A DNA stretch of 64,000 nt from Halalkalicoccus sp. NIPERK01 (GCF_030287405.1 NZ_JASVVV010000004.1:282335-346334); one strand, 5' to 3'; positions 47,605 through 57,285 are shown, counted from the stretch's first letter. Notes: generated from the letters alone by a model not told the origin. Numbers and translations are program-made.

Positions 47605-47718
47605 TTAGTCCGCCTCTTCGCGCTCGCGCCGCTCCGAGAGGTGCTCCCAGATCTCCGTGCAGCCCGCGCCCTCCTCGATATCCGCGAGGTGGGCGTCGTC
47701 GCGTTCCTCGTCGCTCAT
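47605..47718 (-). CDS. 37-residue acidic small protein
   Basis: MSDEERDDAHLADIEEG continues to GAGCTEIWEHLSERREREEAD. The single-cysteine core GAGCTEIWEHLSE looks conserved in design, and I recall similar tiny proteins in other haloarchaea, but no function is known. The ATG overlaps the stop of the 26-codon frame upstream (ATGA), so both are probably translated. Only 37 bases separate it from the ParB-HTH-like gene downstream in transcription. Confidence 0.55.
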   Translation of the reverse strand: MSDEERDDAHLADIEEGAGCTEIWEHLSERREREEAD

Positions 47719-47795
47719 CTCCCGCCCTCCTCGTACAGTTCCGGTGCGACATCCGCCGGGGCGTGCTGGCGTTGTTCGTCGCGGTTCCGTGTCAT
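47715..47795 (-). CDS. 26-residue small protein upstream of the 37-residue one
   Basis: MTRNRDEQRQHAPADV continues to APELYEEGGR. It ends four bases into the next gene (ATGA overlap). Too short to assign; it may be a leader peptide that couples translation of the 37-residue protein. An alternative is that both are pieces of one protein separated by a frameshift, but the neat overlap argues against it. Confidence 0.4.
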   Translation of the reverse strand: MTRNRDEQRQHAPADVAPELYEEGGR

Positions 47796-48010
47796 CACTC
47801 CCCCGTTCGTGTGGCCCACCTATAGGCTCGCGTGCAGGGACAAGCCCTACCCCAACTCCCGTTTACCGGAGGTTCTTGTCCCTATCTCGGTCGGGCATAC
47901 GACCAGGTATCCGGGCGCAGTCGTGCGATCCCTCCCTCGTTGCCCGTCATCAGGGCCGGTACGCCTTGCGAGAGGCGACGGGCTAAGGTCCCGGCGGCCG
48001 TAGGACCGGT

Positions 48011-48319
48011 ATGGACGTTCCGGTTCGGATCCTCGACGACGGGGCGTGGATCAGCGTCGACGACTCGCGTGAGGTGGGCGTCAGCGACCTCTGGCGGCTC
48101 TCCGAACACGAGTTCTGCGAGTGTGGGACCGCCGACGTACTGCTCGAAGCCTTCTTCGAGGTCCGCCCGAACGGCGATCGGATCGAGACGCGGGCGGTCG
48201 GCCACTGCATCACCTGCGGCGAGCGCGGGTCGATGGGATGGCTCACCATCGGCCGCGTCGAGGACGGCGTGTTCGTCCCCGCCGACCCCTCGCGTGAACA
48301 CCGCGTCACGCCGGCGTAG
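48011..48319 (+). CDS. Conserved haloarchaeal protein with a four-cysteine site
   Basis: 102 residues. Two Cys pairs, FCECG and HCITCG, about 30 residues apart, are likely to bind one zinc ion. Around them are beta-strand-like segments (VPVRILDDGAWISVDD; MGWLTIGRVEDGVFVP). No function is known to me. It lies 88 bases before the nitrite/sulfite reductase gene on the same strand and could be a small redox or regulatory companion, though a separate promoter is possible. The 215 bases upstream hold a 9-bp inverted repeat (47836-47844 and 47875-47883). Confidence 0.6.
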   Translation: MDVPVRILDDGAWISVDDSREVGVSDLWRLSEHEFCECGTADVLLEAFFEVRPNGDRIETRAVGHCITCGERGSMGWLTIGRVEDGVFVPADPSREHRVTPA

Positions 48320-48407
48320 CGCTCGCAAGAATCTCCGGTACCGATGAACACCGGCCACCGTTGACGAGAGGGCGGGGCGTTTAGGTGTCGGACCGTAACG
48401 GGCGGGT

Positions 48408-50183
48408 ATGCCAAGCGACGTCGAGGAGTGGAAAGACGAGGTCTACGGCACGGACATCCGTGCCCACATGGAGCGGTTCGCCGAGGAGGGTTGGGACGCG
48501 ATCCCGGAGGACGAGCACGACGCCTGGTTCGAGCGCTTCAAGTGGTACGGGCTGTACCACCAGCGCGCCGGCCAGGAGAGCTACTTCATGATGCGGATCG
48601 GCCCGCCCAACGGCGTGCTCGAACCCGGTATGTTGCGGACGATCGGCGAGGTCGCGAAGAAATATTCGACGGGCCCCGCCGAGAACCCCGAGTTCGGCAA
48701 CGGCTGGGCCGACTTCACTACCCGCCAGGCGGTCCAACTCCACTGGATCAACATCGAGGACGTCCCCGCCATCTGGGACGAGCTCGAGGAGGCGGGCCTC
48801 TCGACGCTGCAGGCGTGCGGGGACTCCTGGCGCAACATCGTCGGCTGTCCGGTCGCCGGCAAGGACGAACACGAACACGTCGACGCCCTGGAGACCATCT
48901 ACGAGCTCCACGACACGTTCAAGGGCGACGACGATCACTCGAACCTCCCCCGGAAGTGGAAGGTCTCCGTTACGGGGTGTGACGAGGGCTGTGGACAGGG
49001 CGACATCAACGATCTGGGCTTCGAACCCGCCGAAAAGGAGATCGACGGCGAGACCGTCACGGGCTTCAACGTGCGGGTCGGCGGCGGCCTCGCGCGCAAC
49101 GAGCCGCGCTTCGCCCGCGACATCGACGTGTTCGTCACGCCCGAGCGGGCGGCCGACGTGGCCGGCGGGATCAGCGCGCTCTTCCGGGACCACGGCGACC
49201 GCGAGAACCGCTACAACGCGCGGATCAAGTTCCTCGTCGACGAGTGGGGCCCCGAGAAGGTCCGCGACGTCCTCCAGGAGGAGTACGTCGACTTCGAGAT
49301 GCACACCGCGGGCGACGATCTCCGGGAGCACTACTCGTACAACGCCGGCACCGCCGACGGCCACGCCGACCACGTCGGCGTCCACGAGCAGAAGGACGGG
49401 AACTACTACGTCGGGCTGAACGTCCTCGTCGGGAGGATGGGCGCCGACGAGGTGATCGAACTCGCCGACCTCGCCGAGGAGTACGGTTCGGGCGAGGCAC
49501 GGCTCACCCAGCGCCAGAACGTCGTCCTCACGGACGTCCCCGAGGAGAACCTCGACGCGCTGTTGGACGAGCCGCTGCTTTCGGAGTACAGCCCCGATCC
49601 CCACCCGTTCCAGCGCGGCTCGATCGCCTGCACCGGCACCGAGTTCTGCTCGCTGTCGATCGTCGAGACCAAGAATAGACAGGTGCGCTTCTCGCGTTGG
49701 CTCGTCGAGAACGTCGACCTCCCGGCGGGCATTGAGGACTTCCACATCCACCTCTCGGGCTGTACCGCGTCGTGCGCCCAGCCCCAGATCGCCGATGTCT
49801 CGCTGCGGGGGATGAAAACGCGCAAGGACGGCGAACCGGTCGAGGCGCTCGACATCGGTCTCGGCGGCGGCCTCGGCGAGAACCCCAACTTCGCCGACTG
49901 GGTCACCCAACGGGTTCCCGCGGACGAGGTACCCGGCGCGATCGCGAACCTGATCGAGGGCTTCGCCGCGGAGCGCTCGGAGGGCCAGACCTTCCGCGAG
50001 TTCGTCGTCGAGCGCGACGAGGAGGAACTCGCCGCGCTTTGTGAGCCCGAGGAGACCTCCTACACCGATCCCTACATGCACAACACGAAACAGACCTGGT
50101 ACCCCTACGCCGAGGACGACGACCTCGACTCGAGCCCCGCGCCGGCGTACCCCGACGACACGCCGATGTCCGCGGACGACTGA
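48408..50183 (+). CDS. nirA: Ferredoxin-dependent nitrite/sulfite reductase
   Basis: 591 residues. It reduces nitrite to ammonia (or sulfite to sulfide) with siroheme and a 4Fe-4S cluster. The cluster ligands are CTGTEFC (CX5C) and GCTASC (CX3C); siroheme-binding basic blocks (NGWADFTTRQAVQLHW; RLTQRQNVVLTD) and an N-terminal ferrodoxin-like repeat are seen in both halves. Haloarchaeal members of this group act as assimilatory nitrite reductase, but sulfite cannot be excluded. No nitrate reductase or transporter gene is next to it. The acidic tail (EDDDLDSSPAPAYP) is a halophilic addition. Confidence 0.9.
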   Translation: MPSDVEEWKDEVYGTDIRAHMERFAEEGWDAIPEDEHDAWFERFKWYGLYHQRAGQESYFMMRIGPPNGVLEPGMLRTIGEVAKKYSTGPAENPEFGNGWADFTTRQAVQLHWINIEDVPAIWDELEEAGLSTLQACGDSWRNIVGCPVAGKDEHEHVDALETIYELHDTFKGDDDHSNLPRKWKVSVTGCDEGCGQGDINDLGFEPAEKEIDGETVTGFNVRVGGGLARNEPRFARDIDVFVTPERAADVAGGISALFRDHGDRENRYNARIKFLVDEWGPEKVRDVLQEEYVDFEMHTAGDDLREHYSYNAGTADGHADHVGVHEQKDGNYYVGLNVLVGRMGADEVIELADLAEEYGSGEARLTQRQNVVLTDVPEENLDALLDEPLLSEYSPDPHPFQRGSIACTGTEFCSLSIVETKNRQVRFSRWLVENVDLPAGIEDFHIHLSGCTASCAQPQIADVSLRGMKTRKDGEPVEALDIGLGGGLGENPNFADWVTQRVPADEVPGAIANLIEGFAAERSEGQTFREFVVERDEEELAALCEPEETSYTDPYMHNTKQTWYPYAEDDDLDSSPAPAYPDDTPMSADD

Positions 50184-50245
50184 GGTACTACCGGTCTTTC
50201 TCTCTCCTTTCACGCCTTCTTCCGTTCGAGCGGCGGCGCTGGCCT

Positions 50246-52081
50246 TCAGCCGTCCTCGCGCACCTCGTGGAGAGCGTTCCTGACCGCGCCGTGTTCGGCG
50301 GCGTGCGGGCGGCCGTCGGCGTCGCCGTAGCCGCCCAGCATCCGGTTGCGGTTGAGACAGAGCTTCGTGAACGTCGGCTTCAGCAGGTCGAACAGCTCGA
50401 AGCGCTCCTCGAGTTCGTGGAACCGGTCCTGATAGGCGAGGATCTCCTCGCGAACCCCGCGGTAGAACCGTTCCTCGGGGTAGTCGTGGTGTTCCTCCGC
50501 GATCTCGGCGACGTAACGAAACACGCCGACGAACAGCCCCGCGAATACGAACTGGCACAGTCCCTCGGGCGGCTCGGTGCGCAACACCGCCCGAAGCTCC
50601 TCCGGCAGCGCCTCCAACTCGGGGAGCGGGTACTCGCTCACGTTGACGTCGTCGACGAAGTCCTTGAGCGCGAGTCTCGTCGGGACGCCGTCGCGCACCA
50701 CGAGGATCGTGTTCTCGCCGTGTGGCGAGAAGACGGTGCCGTACCGATAGAGGTAGTGCAACAGCGGCGGCAGCAGCGTCGAGAACAGCTCGTCGAGCCA
50801 CTCGTCGAGGTCGAGCCCAGAGCGCTCGACCAGCCGCGAGAGGACGGGAGTTCCGGTCCCGTCGACGTGCAACAGCGCCGACAGCGTGATCGGGCGCTCG
50901 TCCTCCTCGATCAGGTCGTGGACGCTCTCGCGCCAGACGCAGCCCAATAGTTCACGATACTGGTAGGGTGCCCCGTCGAGGCGGTCGAACTCGGGGTGGG
51001 CGACGTTCACGCCGGCGACCTCGCCGGGCAGGACGAGTCGGTGTTCGTCGCGCAGGAACGGGTCGTCGTCGCGGATCCCCTTCAGGTACTCCGTGACCAT
51101 GGGGGCGGCCTCGGTGCGCTCGCCGGGCAGCCCGCGCCAGACGAGCGTGTTGAGGATCTTCATGGGGAGTTTCACGTTGTGGCGCTCGGGCCGGTCGACG
51201 TTCGCGAACGTCCGGATCGACTGCATCGGGAGGTACTCGTCGGGCCCCTCCCCCAGCGGGACGATCGCGTCGGTCGCCACCTCCCTTGCGAACGCGCCGA
51301 CGATCGCCTCGTCCCACTGCCACTCGTGGACGGGCACCAGTCGGTAGTCCTCGGGGTCGAGCCCCTTCGATTCGAGTCGGTCGGCGAACCCTTCACGGTG
51401 TTCGCCCAGCTCCACCTCCAGAAGCGCGTCGTACTCCACCCCCTCCGCCGAGACGAACGTCGCCAGCTCGCGAGAGACCGCGAGCCACCGTAATCTCACG
51501 GGCTCCTGGCACTCGGGGGCGTACCGGCGGTAGTCGTCGTAGCCCCATCCGATCCGGCCCTTGTTGTAGGTGATCCACGGGTGGCCGGCCATCTCACCCT
51601 CGACGTCGGCGTACGAGAGCTCCTCGAAATCGAGCCCGGTGTTGCGGCGCTTTCGGGCCTCGATGTGGGCGTCCGCCAGCAGCGTGTTGCGGTACTCCCG
51701 GACGAGGTGGCCGGCGGTCATCTCGTCGACGCCCATGCGCTCGCGGGCGTCGAACAGGAACTCGATGGGGTCGGTGGCGGGCTTCCATTCACCCTCCTCG
51801 TCCCCGTCGGCGCGCCGTCGGATCGAGTCGGCCTCGACGCTGTAGCTGTCGAACAGCCGCTCTCTCGCGTCGAACTCGTAGGTGGCTCCGTCGAACTCGA
51901 GCCGGTAACCACTCTCATGAGGCTCGGGCTCGATCAGCTCCTCGTAGGCGAACTCCTCTAGCATCTTGCCGAGCAGGCGGCGCTCGACGGTCCGCCAGAT
52001 CTCCGGCGTCAGCGCGTCCGTATCGGTCAGGTCGGTCGTATCGGGCGTCTCGGTGTCGTAAACGGATGTGGGCGTGATCAT
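50246..52081 (-). CDS. iucC: Siderophore synthetase IucC-type (NIS synthetase)
   Basis: 611 residues from the ATG at 52081 (MITPTSVYDTE). An ATP-dependent NRPS-independent siderophore synthetase that joins a hydroxamate amine to the second carboxyl of citrate. The HPWQ-like HEWQWD, the ATP loop around SIRTFANVDRPERHNVKLP, and the C-terminal FHELEERFELFDLLKP with TKLCLNRNRML are family blocks. Last gene of the six-gene operon, matching rhbF. Five bases separate it from iucD. Confidence 0.93.
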   Translation of the reverse strand: MITPTSVYDTETPDTTDLTDTDALTPEIWRTVERRLLGKMLEEFAYEELIEPEPHESGYRLEFDGATYEFDARERLFDSYSVEADSIRRRADGDEEGEWKPATDPIEFLFDARERMGVDEMTAGHLVREYRNTLLADAHIEARKRRNTGLDFEELSYADVEGEMAGHPWITYNKGRIGWGYDDYRRYAPECQEPVRLRWLAVSRELATFVSAEGVEYDALLEVELGEHREGFADRLESKGLDPEDYRLVPVHEWQWDEAIVGAFAREVATDAIVPLGEGPDEYLPMQSIRTFANVDRPERHNVKLPMKILNTLVWRGLPGERTEAAPMVTEYLKGIRDDDPFLRDEHRLVLPGEVAGVNVAHPEFDRLDGAPYQYRELLGCVWRESVHDLIEEDERPITLSALLHVDGTGTPVLSRLVERSGLDLDEWLDELFSTLLPPLLHYLYRYGTVFSPHGENTILVVRDGVPTRLALKDFVDDVNVSEYPLPELEALPEELRAVLRTEPPEGLCQFVFAGLFVGVFRYVAEIAEEHHDYPEERFYRGVREEILAYQDRFHELEERFELFDLLKPTFTKLCLNRNRMLGGYGDADGRPHAAEHGAVRNALHEVREDG

Positions 52082-52086
52082 GGTGT

Positions 52087-53436
52087 TTAGTCCTCCCGCG
52101 TGAGGGGTGCGCGCGGCTCGTCGAGCACGCGCGCGGGGGCGTGGTTCGCGAACTGTTCGACCGAGAAGTCCTGAAAGACGGTGTCCTCGCCGACGGGGTA
52201 GACCTCGCGGTCGCACACCGCGTTGGCGATGACGGCGTTGCGGTGACAGCCCAGCCCCAGGTCCGGCGCGCCGACGCCGTGGGTGTGGACCTCGGCGTTC
52301 TGGACGAACACCTCGCCCGGAAGCCCCTCGCCTTCCAGTCGGTAGTCGCGGCGCACGTCCAGGCGTCCGCCGGTGGTCTCGATTCGATCCTCGATCGGGG
52401 CGAGGAAGTCGGGAAACGGCCGCCGGTAGCCCGTCGCGAGCACGACGACCTCGCTCTCGTGGTCGAATCGCGTCCCCTCCTCGCGCTGCTCGCAGCGCAG
52501 CCGGTAGCGTCCGTCCTCCAGCGCGTCGATCCCCCGCACCTCGCTGTTCGCGAGCATTCCGACCTCCGGCGAGGAGCCGATCGAGCGCTCGTAGAGCAGG
52601 TCGTAGATCTCCTCGCTCGTCCCCGGGTCGATCCCCTTATAGAGCAGGTCCTGCTCGTCCAGCAGATCGGCCTTCGTCCCCCGCGGCAGGTCGTAGAAGT
52701 AGTCGACGTACTCGGGGGTAAAATGTTGAAGACCGAGTTTCGAGTACTCCATCGGGAAAAAGCCCTCCGAACGGGTGAGCCAGTCCAGGCGATAGTCGCC
52801 CTCGGGCTGGGCATCCAGCAGGTCGAGGAAGATCTCGGCGGCGCTCTGGCCCGAACCGACGACGGTGATCCCCTCGGCGTCGAGGCAGCGTCCGCGCCGG
52901 TCCATGTAGCGCGCCGAGTGAAAGATGTCCTCGTCGGAATGGCCCCGCAGCCCCTCGGGGACGTGCGGGCGGCTGCCGATCCCGCTGACGACGTTCCGCG
53001 CCCGGTAGCGCTTTTCGTCGCCGGTTTCGGGATCGCGTGCCTCCACGAGGAAGGCGTCGCCGTCGTCGGCGACCCGGGTGACACGCCGGCCGAACCGACA
53101 GCTCCCGAGGCGTTCCGCGGCCCACGTACAGTAGGCGTCGTACTCCTCGCGGGGGATCTGGAACGTCTCGTAGAAGTAGAACTCGTAGAGACGGCCCTGC
53201 TCCTTCAGGTAGTTCAGGTAGCTGTGAGGGCTGGTCGGGTCGGCCATCGTCACCAGGTCCGCGAGGAACGGCACCTCGAGGGTCGCCCCGTCGATCAACA
53301 TCCCCTCGTGCCAGCCGAACGACCCCTCCTGTTCGAGGAAGAGCGGGTCGACTCCCTCGACCCCGTCGAGCAGCGCCGCCAGCCCCAGGTTGAACGGGCC
53401 GATCCCGACCCCGACCACGTCGTAGGGCTCGCTCAT
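52087..53436 (-). CDS. iucD: Amine N-monooxygenase (IucD/RhbE-type, FAD and NADPH dependent)
   Basis: 449 residues from the ATG at 53436. It N-hydroxylates the primary amine of the siderophore building block. FAD-binding GVGIGPFNLGLAALL at the start, the FLADLVTMADPTSPHSYLNY block, NADPH-binding VVGSGQSAAEIF, and the C-terminal ATGYRRPFPDFL motif mark this family. With diaminobutyrate decarboxylase in the same operon, the substrate is expected to be 1,3-diaminopropane rather than lysine. Overlaps iucB (ATGA). Confidence 0.94.
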   Translation of the reverse strand: MSEPYDVVGVGIGPFNLGLAALLDGVEGVDPLFLEQEGSFGWHEGMLIDGATLEVPFLADLVTMADPTSPHSYLNYLKEQGRLYEFYFYETFQIPREEYDAYCTWAAERLGSCRFGRRVTRVADDGDAFLVEARDPETGDEKRYRARNVVSGIGSRPHVPEGLRGHSDEDIFHSARYMDRRGRCLDAEGITVVGSGQSAAEIFLDLLDAQPEGDYRLDWLTRSEGFFPMEYSKLGLQHFTPEYVDYFYDLPRGTKADLLDEQDLLYKGIDPGTSEEIYDLLYERSIGSSPEVGMLANSEVRGIDALEDGRYRLRCEQREEGTRFDHESEVVVLATGYRRPFPDFLAPIEDRIETTGGRLDVRRDYRLEGEGLPGEVFVQNAEVHTHGVGAPDLGLGCHRNAVIANAVCDREVYPVGEDTVFQDFSVEQFANHAPARVLDEPRAPLTRED

Positions 53437-54020
53437 CGGGACACCTCCCCTTCTGAGCGCTCGCAGACGACGAGCAGCGCCTCCTTTTCCTCCTCGTCGA
53501 ACTCGAACTCGAAGCGCGGCTCGTACCCGCACGCCTCGAAGGCGGCGATGGCCCGCTCGTTGCGGGCGTCGGGTTCGGCCACGACGCGCTCGACCTCGGG
53601 GTGGGCGAACTGGAGGGCCGTCATCTCGCGAAGCAGGGGGACGGCGTAGCCCTTCCCCAGATACTCGGGCGGGCCGATCAGCAGGTGGAGCCCGCGATCC
53701 GAGGGACGCGCCTCGTAGTGGTTCACGAGCGGGTCGTCGGCCGCCCAGTAGGCCTCCCAGTAGCTCATCGGGACGTGATCCAGACAGCCGATATACGGTA
53801 CCAGGTGCTCGTCCGCGAGCTTCCCCTCGAGCGCCCGCGCGAAGGCGGGCAGAGGCTCGTCGAGTCCCCAGTACGGCAGCACGTGCTCGCCGTTCAGCCA
53901 GCGGTGCAGCCGTCCGAGGTCCCGCTCTGTCGTCGCGGGCCGGAACGATATCGTGCGGTCGATGCGGCCGTCGTAGACGTGGTGATCGTAGGCCGTTCGG
54001 ATCGTGCGTGGATCGGTCAT
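53433..54020 (-). CDS. iucB: N-hydroxy-diamine acetyltransferase (IucB/RhbD-type, GNAT fold)
   Basis: 195 residues from the ATG at 54020. The GNAT acyl-CoA site reads IGPPEYLGKGYAVPLL, and LPYWGLDEPL with YIGCLDHVPMSYWEAYW is specific to the IucB group. It acetylates the hydroxylamine to a hydroxamate with acetyl-CoA. The frame is open far upstream as a shadow of iucA. Overlaps both iucD and iucA by four bases. Confidence 0.94.
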   Translation of the reverse strand: MTDPRTIRTAYDHHVYDGRIDRTISFRPATTERDLGRLHRWLNGEHVLPYWGLDEPLPAFARALEGKLADEHLVPYIGCLDHVPMSYWEAYWAADDPLVNHYEARPSDRGLHLLIGPPEYLGKGYAVPLLREMTALQFAHPEVERVVAEPDARNERAIAAFEACGYEPRFEFEFDEEEKEALLVVCERSEGEVSR

Positions 54021-55783
54021 GCGCGCACCTCCAGTTCGGTCACGAGCGGGTTGGGGACCTCCGCGTACACCGACTGGTCCTCCAGATCGCCGACGAGTTC
54101 GTCCATGCCCTCTGCCCGCGTCAGCAGGTTCGCCTTGCAGGGCAGGCGGCGCTCGGAGAGCAGGCTCTCGAGCAACGAGGACTCGGGCCGGTCGAACTCC
54201 CGGAGCGACTCGAGTTCCGCACGCAGTAGCGAGAGCACCCGGCGCTCGTCGACGAGGCCGGCGACGCCGAGGGCGTTGATCACGCCGAAGGCGTCGTTCA
54301 AGACGACGTAGTAGCGGATCCGCTCGTCCGCCACCGCGTCGGGGACGAGCGTGTCCGCGCGCTCGCCGACGCCGGGCAGCATCTCGTCGACCGCCGGGTA
54401 GGTCGACTCGGCGAAGTAGTAGCCCTGGTTGTCGCGGTAGTAGAACGCCTCGGGATACCCCTCCTCGACCGAGAGGACGGCGTTCTGCTGGTGGGCCTCG
54501 AGGCCGATCCCGTGGGTGAGATACAGCCAGAGGACGGGCCGGATCGCGGTCGCGAGATACCGGCGGAACCACTCCTCGGCGGCGGCGTCGTTCGAGATTC
54601 CCTCGCGCTCGGCGATCCTCTCCACGAGTCGGGCGAGCCGCGACGGGCCGTCGATCCCGTCCTGACAGAGGTCGACCACGGGCGCGACGTTTCTCGCCTG
54701 CCCGCTCCGGAAGGGGTTCTTCCGGAGGACGACCTCGAAGCCCGACTCCGCGCCGTCCATCAGATCGCCGCCGAGCGTGAGGTAGGCGGGGTCGCGCACG
54801 ACCTCGAAGTCGGGAAAGCGCCGCTCGAGCTCCCGGCCCAGCCCGGCGTCGAGCAGCTCGGCGACCGCGACGCCGCGTTCGAGTTCGGGGCGTTTGTTCG
54901 TCCGCACCGAGTTGGTGATCCGCACCGCGAGCGAGCCCTTGACCATGAACGGCGCGTCGGGCGCGTAGAGCGTGCGGACCGACGACGTCGGGTGGAACTC
55001 CCGACCCACCTCGCCGAGGAACTCCACCCGTCCGTCCTCGACCAGACGCCGGACGCGGGGCCGTCGCCGGAGGTGGTCGGCCTGCCAGGGGTGCAGCGGC
55101 ACCAGCGCGTCGTCCGTTTCGGCGAACCCCTCTGGAACGTGGGGGTCCTCGTGGAGCGCCCGGCGGACCCACGCGCTCGCACTCTCCTCGCGGGCCGATC
55201 CCTCCTTGAGCAACGCCGGGTCGGCCCGGACGTACGACAGCGGGAACGAGCCCCGGAGCTCGGGTGCGTACCGCGGGGCGTCGTGGGGCGCGATCCCCTC
55301 GCGGCTCTTGGGCGTCGGGTGCAGCAGGTGGCCGAAGACCAGCGACTGTTCGGCGTCGCGGAAGGTCCACTCCGTGGCGTCGAGGCGGTCGTCGCCCGCG
55401 CGGGCACGGACGAACCGCTCGATCGCCCGCCGGCTGTCGAGGGCGTGGTACAGCAGGTCGTCGGTCGCCTCGGCGCCCCGCGAGCGCGCGACCTCCGCGG
55501 CCGTCAGCGCGGCGAGCGTGCCCAGATCGAGGGCGAGCCACTCCCCGCCGGCCCGGTAGTACGCGGGAAGCGAGAAGCGGTGGCGGCCCGTCGGCGACCG
55601 GTACGCGAGCGGCGCGAGCAACTCGGTCCCCCGTTCGGGGAGCTCGCAGGCGATCGCGCGCTCGGCAGCCGTGTCGACCGAGGTGTCGTCGAGTTCGATC
55701 ACCTCCCCGTCGCCGGTCTCGCGCAGGTAGCAGTTGAGGTAGGCGTGGACGCTCGCCGCCTCCGCGACCTCCGAGGGGTTCAC
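54017..55783 (-). CDS. iucA: Siderophore synthetase IucA-type (NIS synthetase)
   Basis: 588 residues from a GTG at 55783, chosen because it overlaps the upstream stop (GTGA); the frame continues upstream only as a shadow. It makes the first citrate-hydroxamate amide bond. Family blocks include VPLHPWQADHL, HPTSSVRTLYA, KGSLAVRITNSVRTNKR with the ATP-binding loop, and C-terminal LEAHQQNAVLSVEEGYP. It matches rhbC by position. About the same size and fold as the IucC protein but clearly a distinct subgroup. Confidence 0.93.
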   Translation of the reverse strand: MNPSEVAEAASVHAYLNCYLRETGDGEVIELDDTSVDTAAERAIACELPERGTELLAPLAYRSPTGRHRFSLPAYYRAGGEWLALDLGTLAALTAAEVARSRGAEATDDLLYHALDSRRAIERFVRARAGDDRLDATEWTFRDAEQSLVFGHLLHPTPKSREGIAPHDAPRYAPELRGSFPLSYVRADPALLKEGSAREESASAWVRRALHEDPHVPEGFAETDDALVPLHPWQADHLRRRPRVRRLVEDGRVEFLGEVGREFHPTSSVRTLYAPDAPFMVKGSLAVRITNSVRTNKRPELERGVAVAELLDAGLGRELERRFPDFEVVRDPAYLTLGGDLMDGAESGFEVVLRKNPFRSGQARNVAPVVDLCQDGIDGPSRLARLVERIAEREGISNDAAAEEWFRRYLATAIRPVLWLYLTHGIGLEAHQQNAVLSVEEGYPEAFYYRDNQGYYFAESTYPAVDEMLPGVGERADTLVPDAVADERIRYYVVLNDAFGVINALGVAGLVDERRVLSLLRAELESLREFDRPESSLLESLLSERRLPCKANLLTRAEGMDELVGDLEDQSVYAEVPNPLVTELEVRA

Positions 55784-57285
55784 GCCGCCACCCCCCCGGC
55801 CTCGATCCGAGTCCCGTGTTCGCGGATCGCCGCCATGATCGCCTCGACGTCCCCGAGGGTCGTCCGCGGGTTCAAGAGGGTCAGCTTCAGGCTCGTCACC
55901 CCGTCGACCGCCGTCCGCGCCACGATCGCCTCGCCCGAGGCGAGCAGCCGTCTCCTGACCTCCCCGTTGATCCGGTCGGTCCACTCCTCGCGGGAGGCGT
56001 CGCCCGGAATCCCTGTGGGTCGGTAGCGGAAGACGACGGTGTTGATCGTCGGCTCGTGGAGGAGTTCGAACGCCGGGTCGGACGCCAGCCGCTCGGCGGC
56101 GGCCTCCGCGAGGTCGAGCGTGTACTCGATGGGCTCGGCCAGCCCCTCGCGCCCGAGCGCCCGGAACGTCACGTAGGGCTTGAGCGCGTCGAACCGGCGC
56201 GTGGTCTGCAGCGACTTCGAGACGAGGTTGGGAACGCCGCGCTCGGCGTCGCCCTCGGGGTTGAGATAGGCGGCGTTGCGGCCCATCAGCTCGAAGTCGT
56301 CCCCGTCGCGGAGCAGGAACGCCCCGCAGCTGATGGGCTGGTAGAACAGCTTGTGGAAGTCGACCGCGATCGAGTCCGCGCGCTCGATCCCCGCCAGTTT
56401 CCCGCGGTGCTCGTCGCTCAGCGCGAGCGCGCCGCCGTAGGCCGCGTCGACGTGGAACCACGCCCCGTACTCGGCCGCGCGCTCGGCCATCGCCTCGAGC
56501 GGGTCGATCGCGCCGAAGTCCGTCGTCCCGGCGGTGGCGACGAGCGCGAACGGGTCGAGGCCCCGGTCGTAGAGGCCCTCGAGAACGCGATCCAGCGCCT
56601 CGACCGACAGCTCCCCCGCGTTCGTCGGGACGCTCACGACGCGCTCCTCGCCGAGGCCGAGCTGGGCCGCCGCCTGCCGGACGGTGAAGTGGGTCGCCTC
56701 CGAACAGACGATCCGCAGCGCGTCGGCCTCGGGGGGTAGGCCCTCCTCGCGCGGCGAGCGACCGAACGCCTCCCGACAGCGGCGCTCGCGCGCGAGCAGC
56801 AGCCCCATGAGGTTGGACTGGGTGCCGCCGCCCGTGAAGACGCCGTCGCCGCCGTCGTACCCGAACAGCCCGCAGAGCTCGTCGATCATTCGTTGCTCGA
56901 GGAGCGTCGCGGCGGGGCTCTGATCCCACGAGTCGAGCGACTGGTTCAGCGCCGTCGCCATCGCCTCCGCGGCGAGGCCGGGGACCGCCGGCGGGCACTG
57001 CAGGTGGGCGACACACCGCGGGTTCGAGGGGTCGACCGACCGCGAGAGGACGTGTTCGCCGACCTCCTCGATCACCCGTCGAAGGCCCCGTCCCTCATCG
57101 GGCAGCGGGTCGAACCCCGCGAGGCGCTCCTCGTGGTCGTCGGGCCCGTCGCCACTGTAGGGCGCGGCGCGTCCGGTCGCATCGAGGGCGGCCTCCGTGG
57201 CTCGCTCCATCGCCTCGCGGTAGGCCGTCGCCCCCGCCTCGCTCCCGAGGAACAGTTCGGCCGGATCGCGTCCGTCGGGCCTCAT
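55780..57285 (-). CDS. ddc: L-2,4-diaminobutyrate decarboxylase
   Basis: 501 residues from the ATG at 57285. A PLP group II decarboxylase: GVFTGGGTQSNLMGLLLARE, the HFTVRQAA block, HVDAAYGGA, and the Schiff-base lysine in DFHKLFYQ. In rhizobactin/schizokinen and acinetobacter pathways the homologue (RhbB/Ddc) turns 2,4-diaminobutyrate into 1,3-diaminopropane; the neighbouring Dat supports that. An aromatic amino acid substrate is possible from fold alone but unlikely here. Overlaps dat (ATGA) and iucA (GTGA). Confidence 0.93.
   Translation of the reverse strand: MRPDGRDPAELFLGSEAGATAYREAMERATEAALDATGRAAPYSGDGPDDHEERLAGFDPLPDEGRGLRRVIEEVGEHVLSRSVDPSNPRCVAHLQCPPAVPGLAAEAMATALNQSLDSWDQSPAATLLEQRMIDELCGLFGYDGGDGVFTGGGTQSNLMGLLLARERRCREAFGRSPREEGLPPEADALRIVCSEATHFTVRQAAAQLGLGEERVVSVPTNAGELSVEALDRVLEGLYDRGLDPFALVATAGTTDFGAIDPLEAMAERAAEYGAWFHVDAAYGGALALSDEHRGKLAGIERADSIAVDFHKLFYQPISCGAFLLRDGDDFELMGRNAAYLNPEGDAERGVPNLVSKSLQTTRRFDALKPYVTFRALGREGLAEPIEYTLDLAEAAAERLASDPAFELLHEPTINTVVFRYRPTGIPGDASREEWTDRINGEVRRRLLASGEAIVARTAVDGVTSLKLTLLNPRTTLGDVEAIMAAIREHGTRIEAGGVAA

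Noticed and set aside
47836..47883. 9-bp inverted repeat (AGGGACAAG / CTTGTCCCT) with a 30-base spacer
   Set aside because: Long loop, no T-run, and not placed as an operator; could easily be chance in a 64-kb window.
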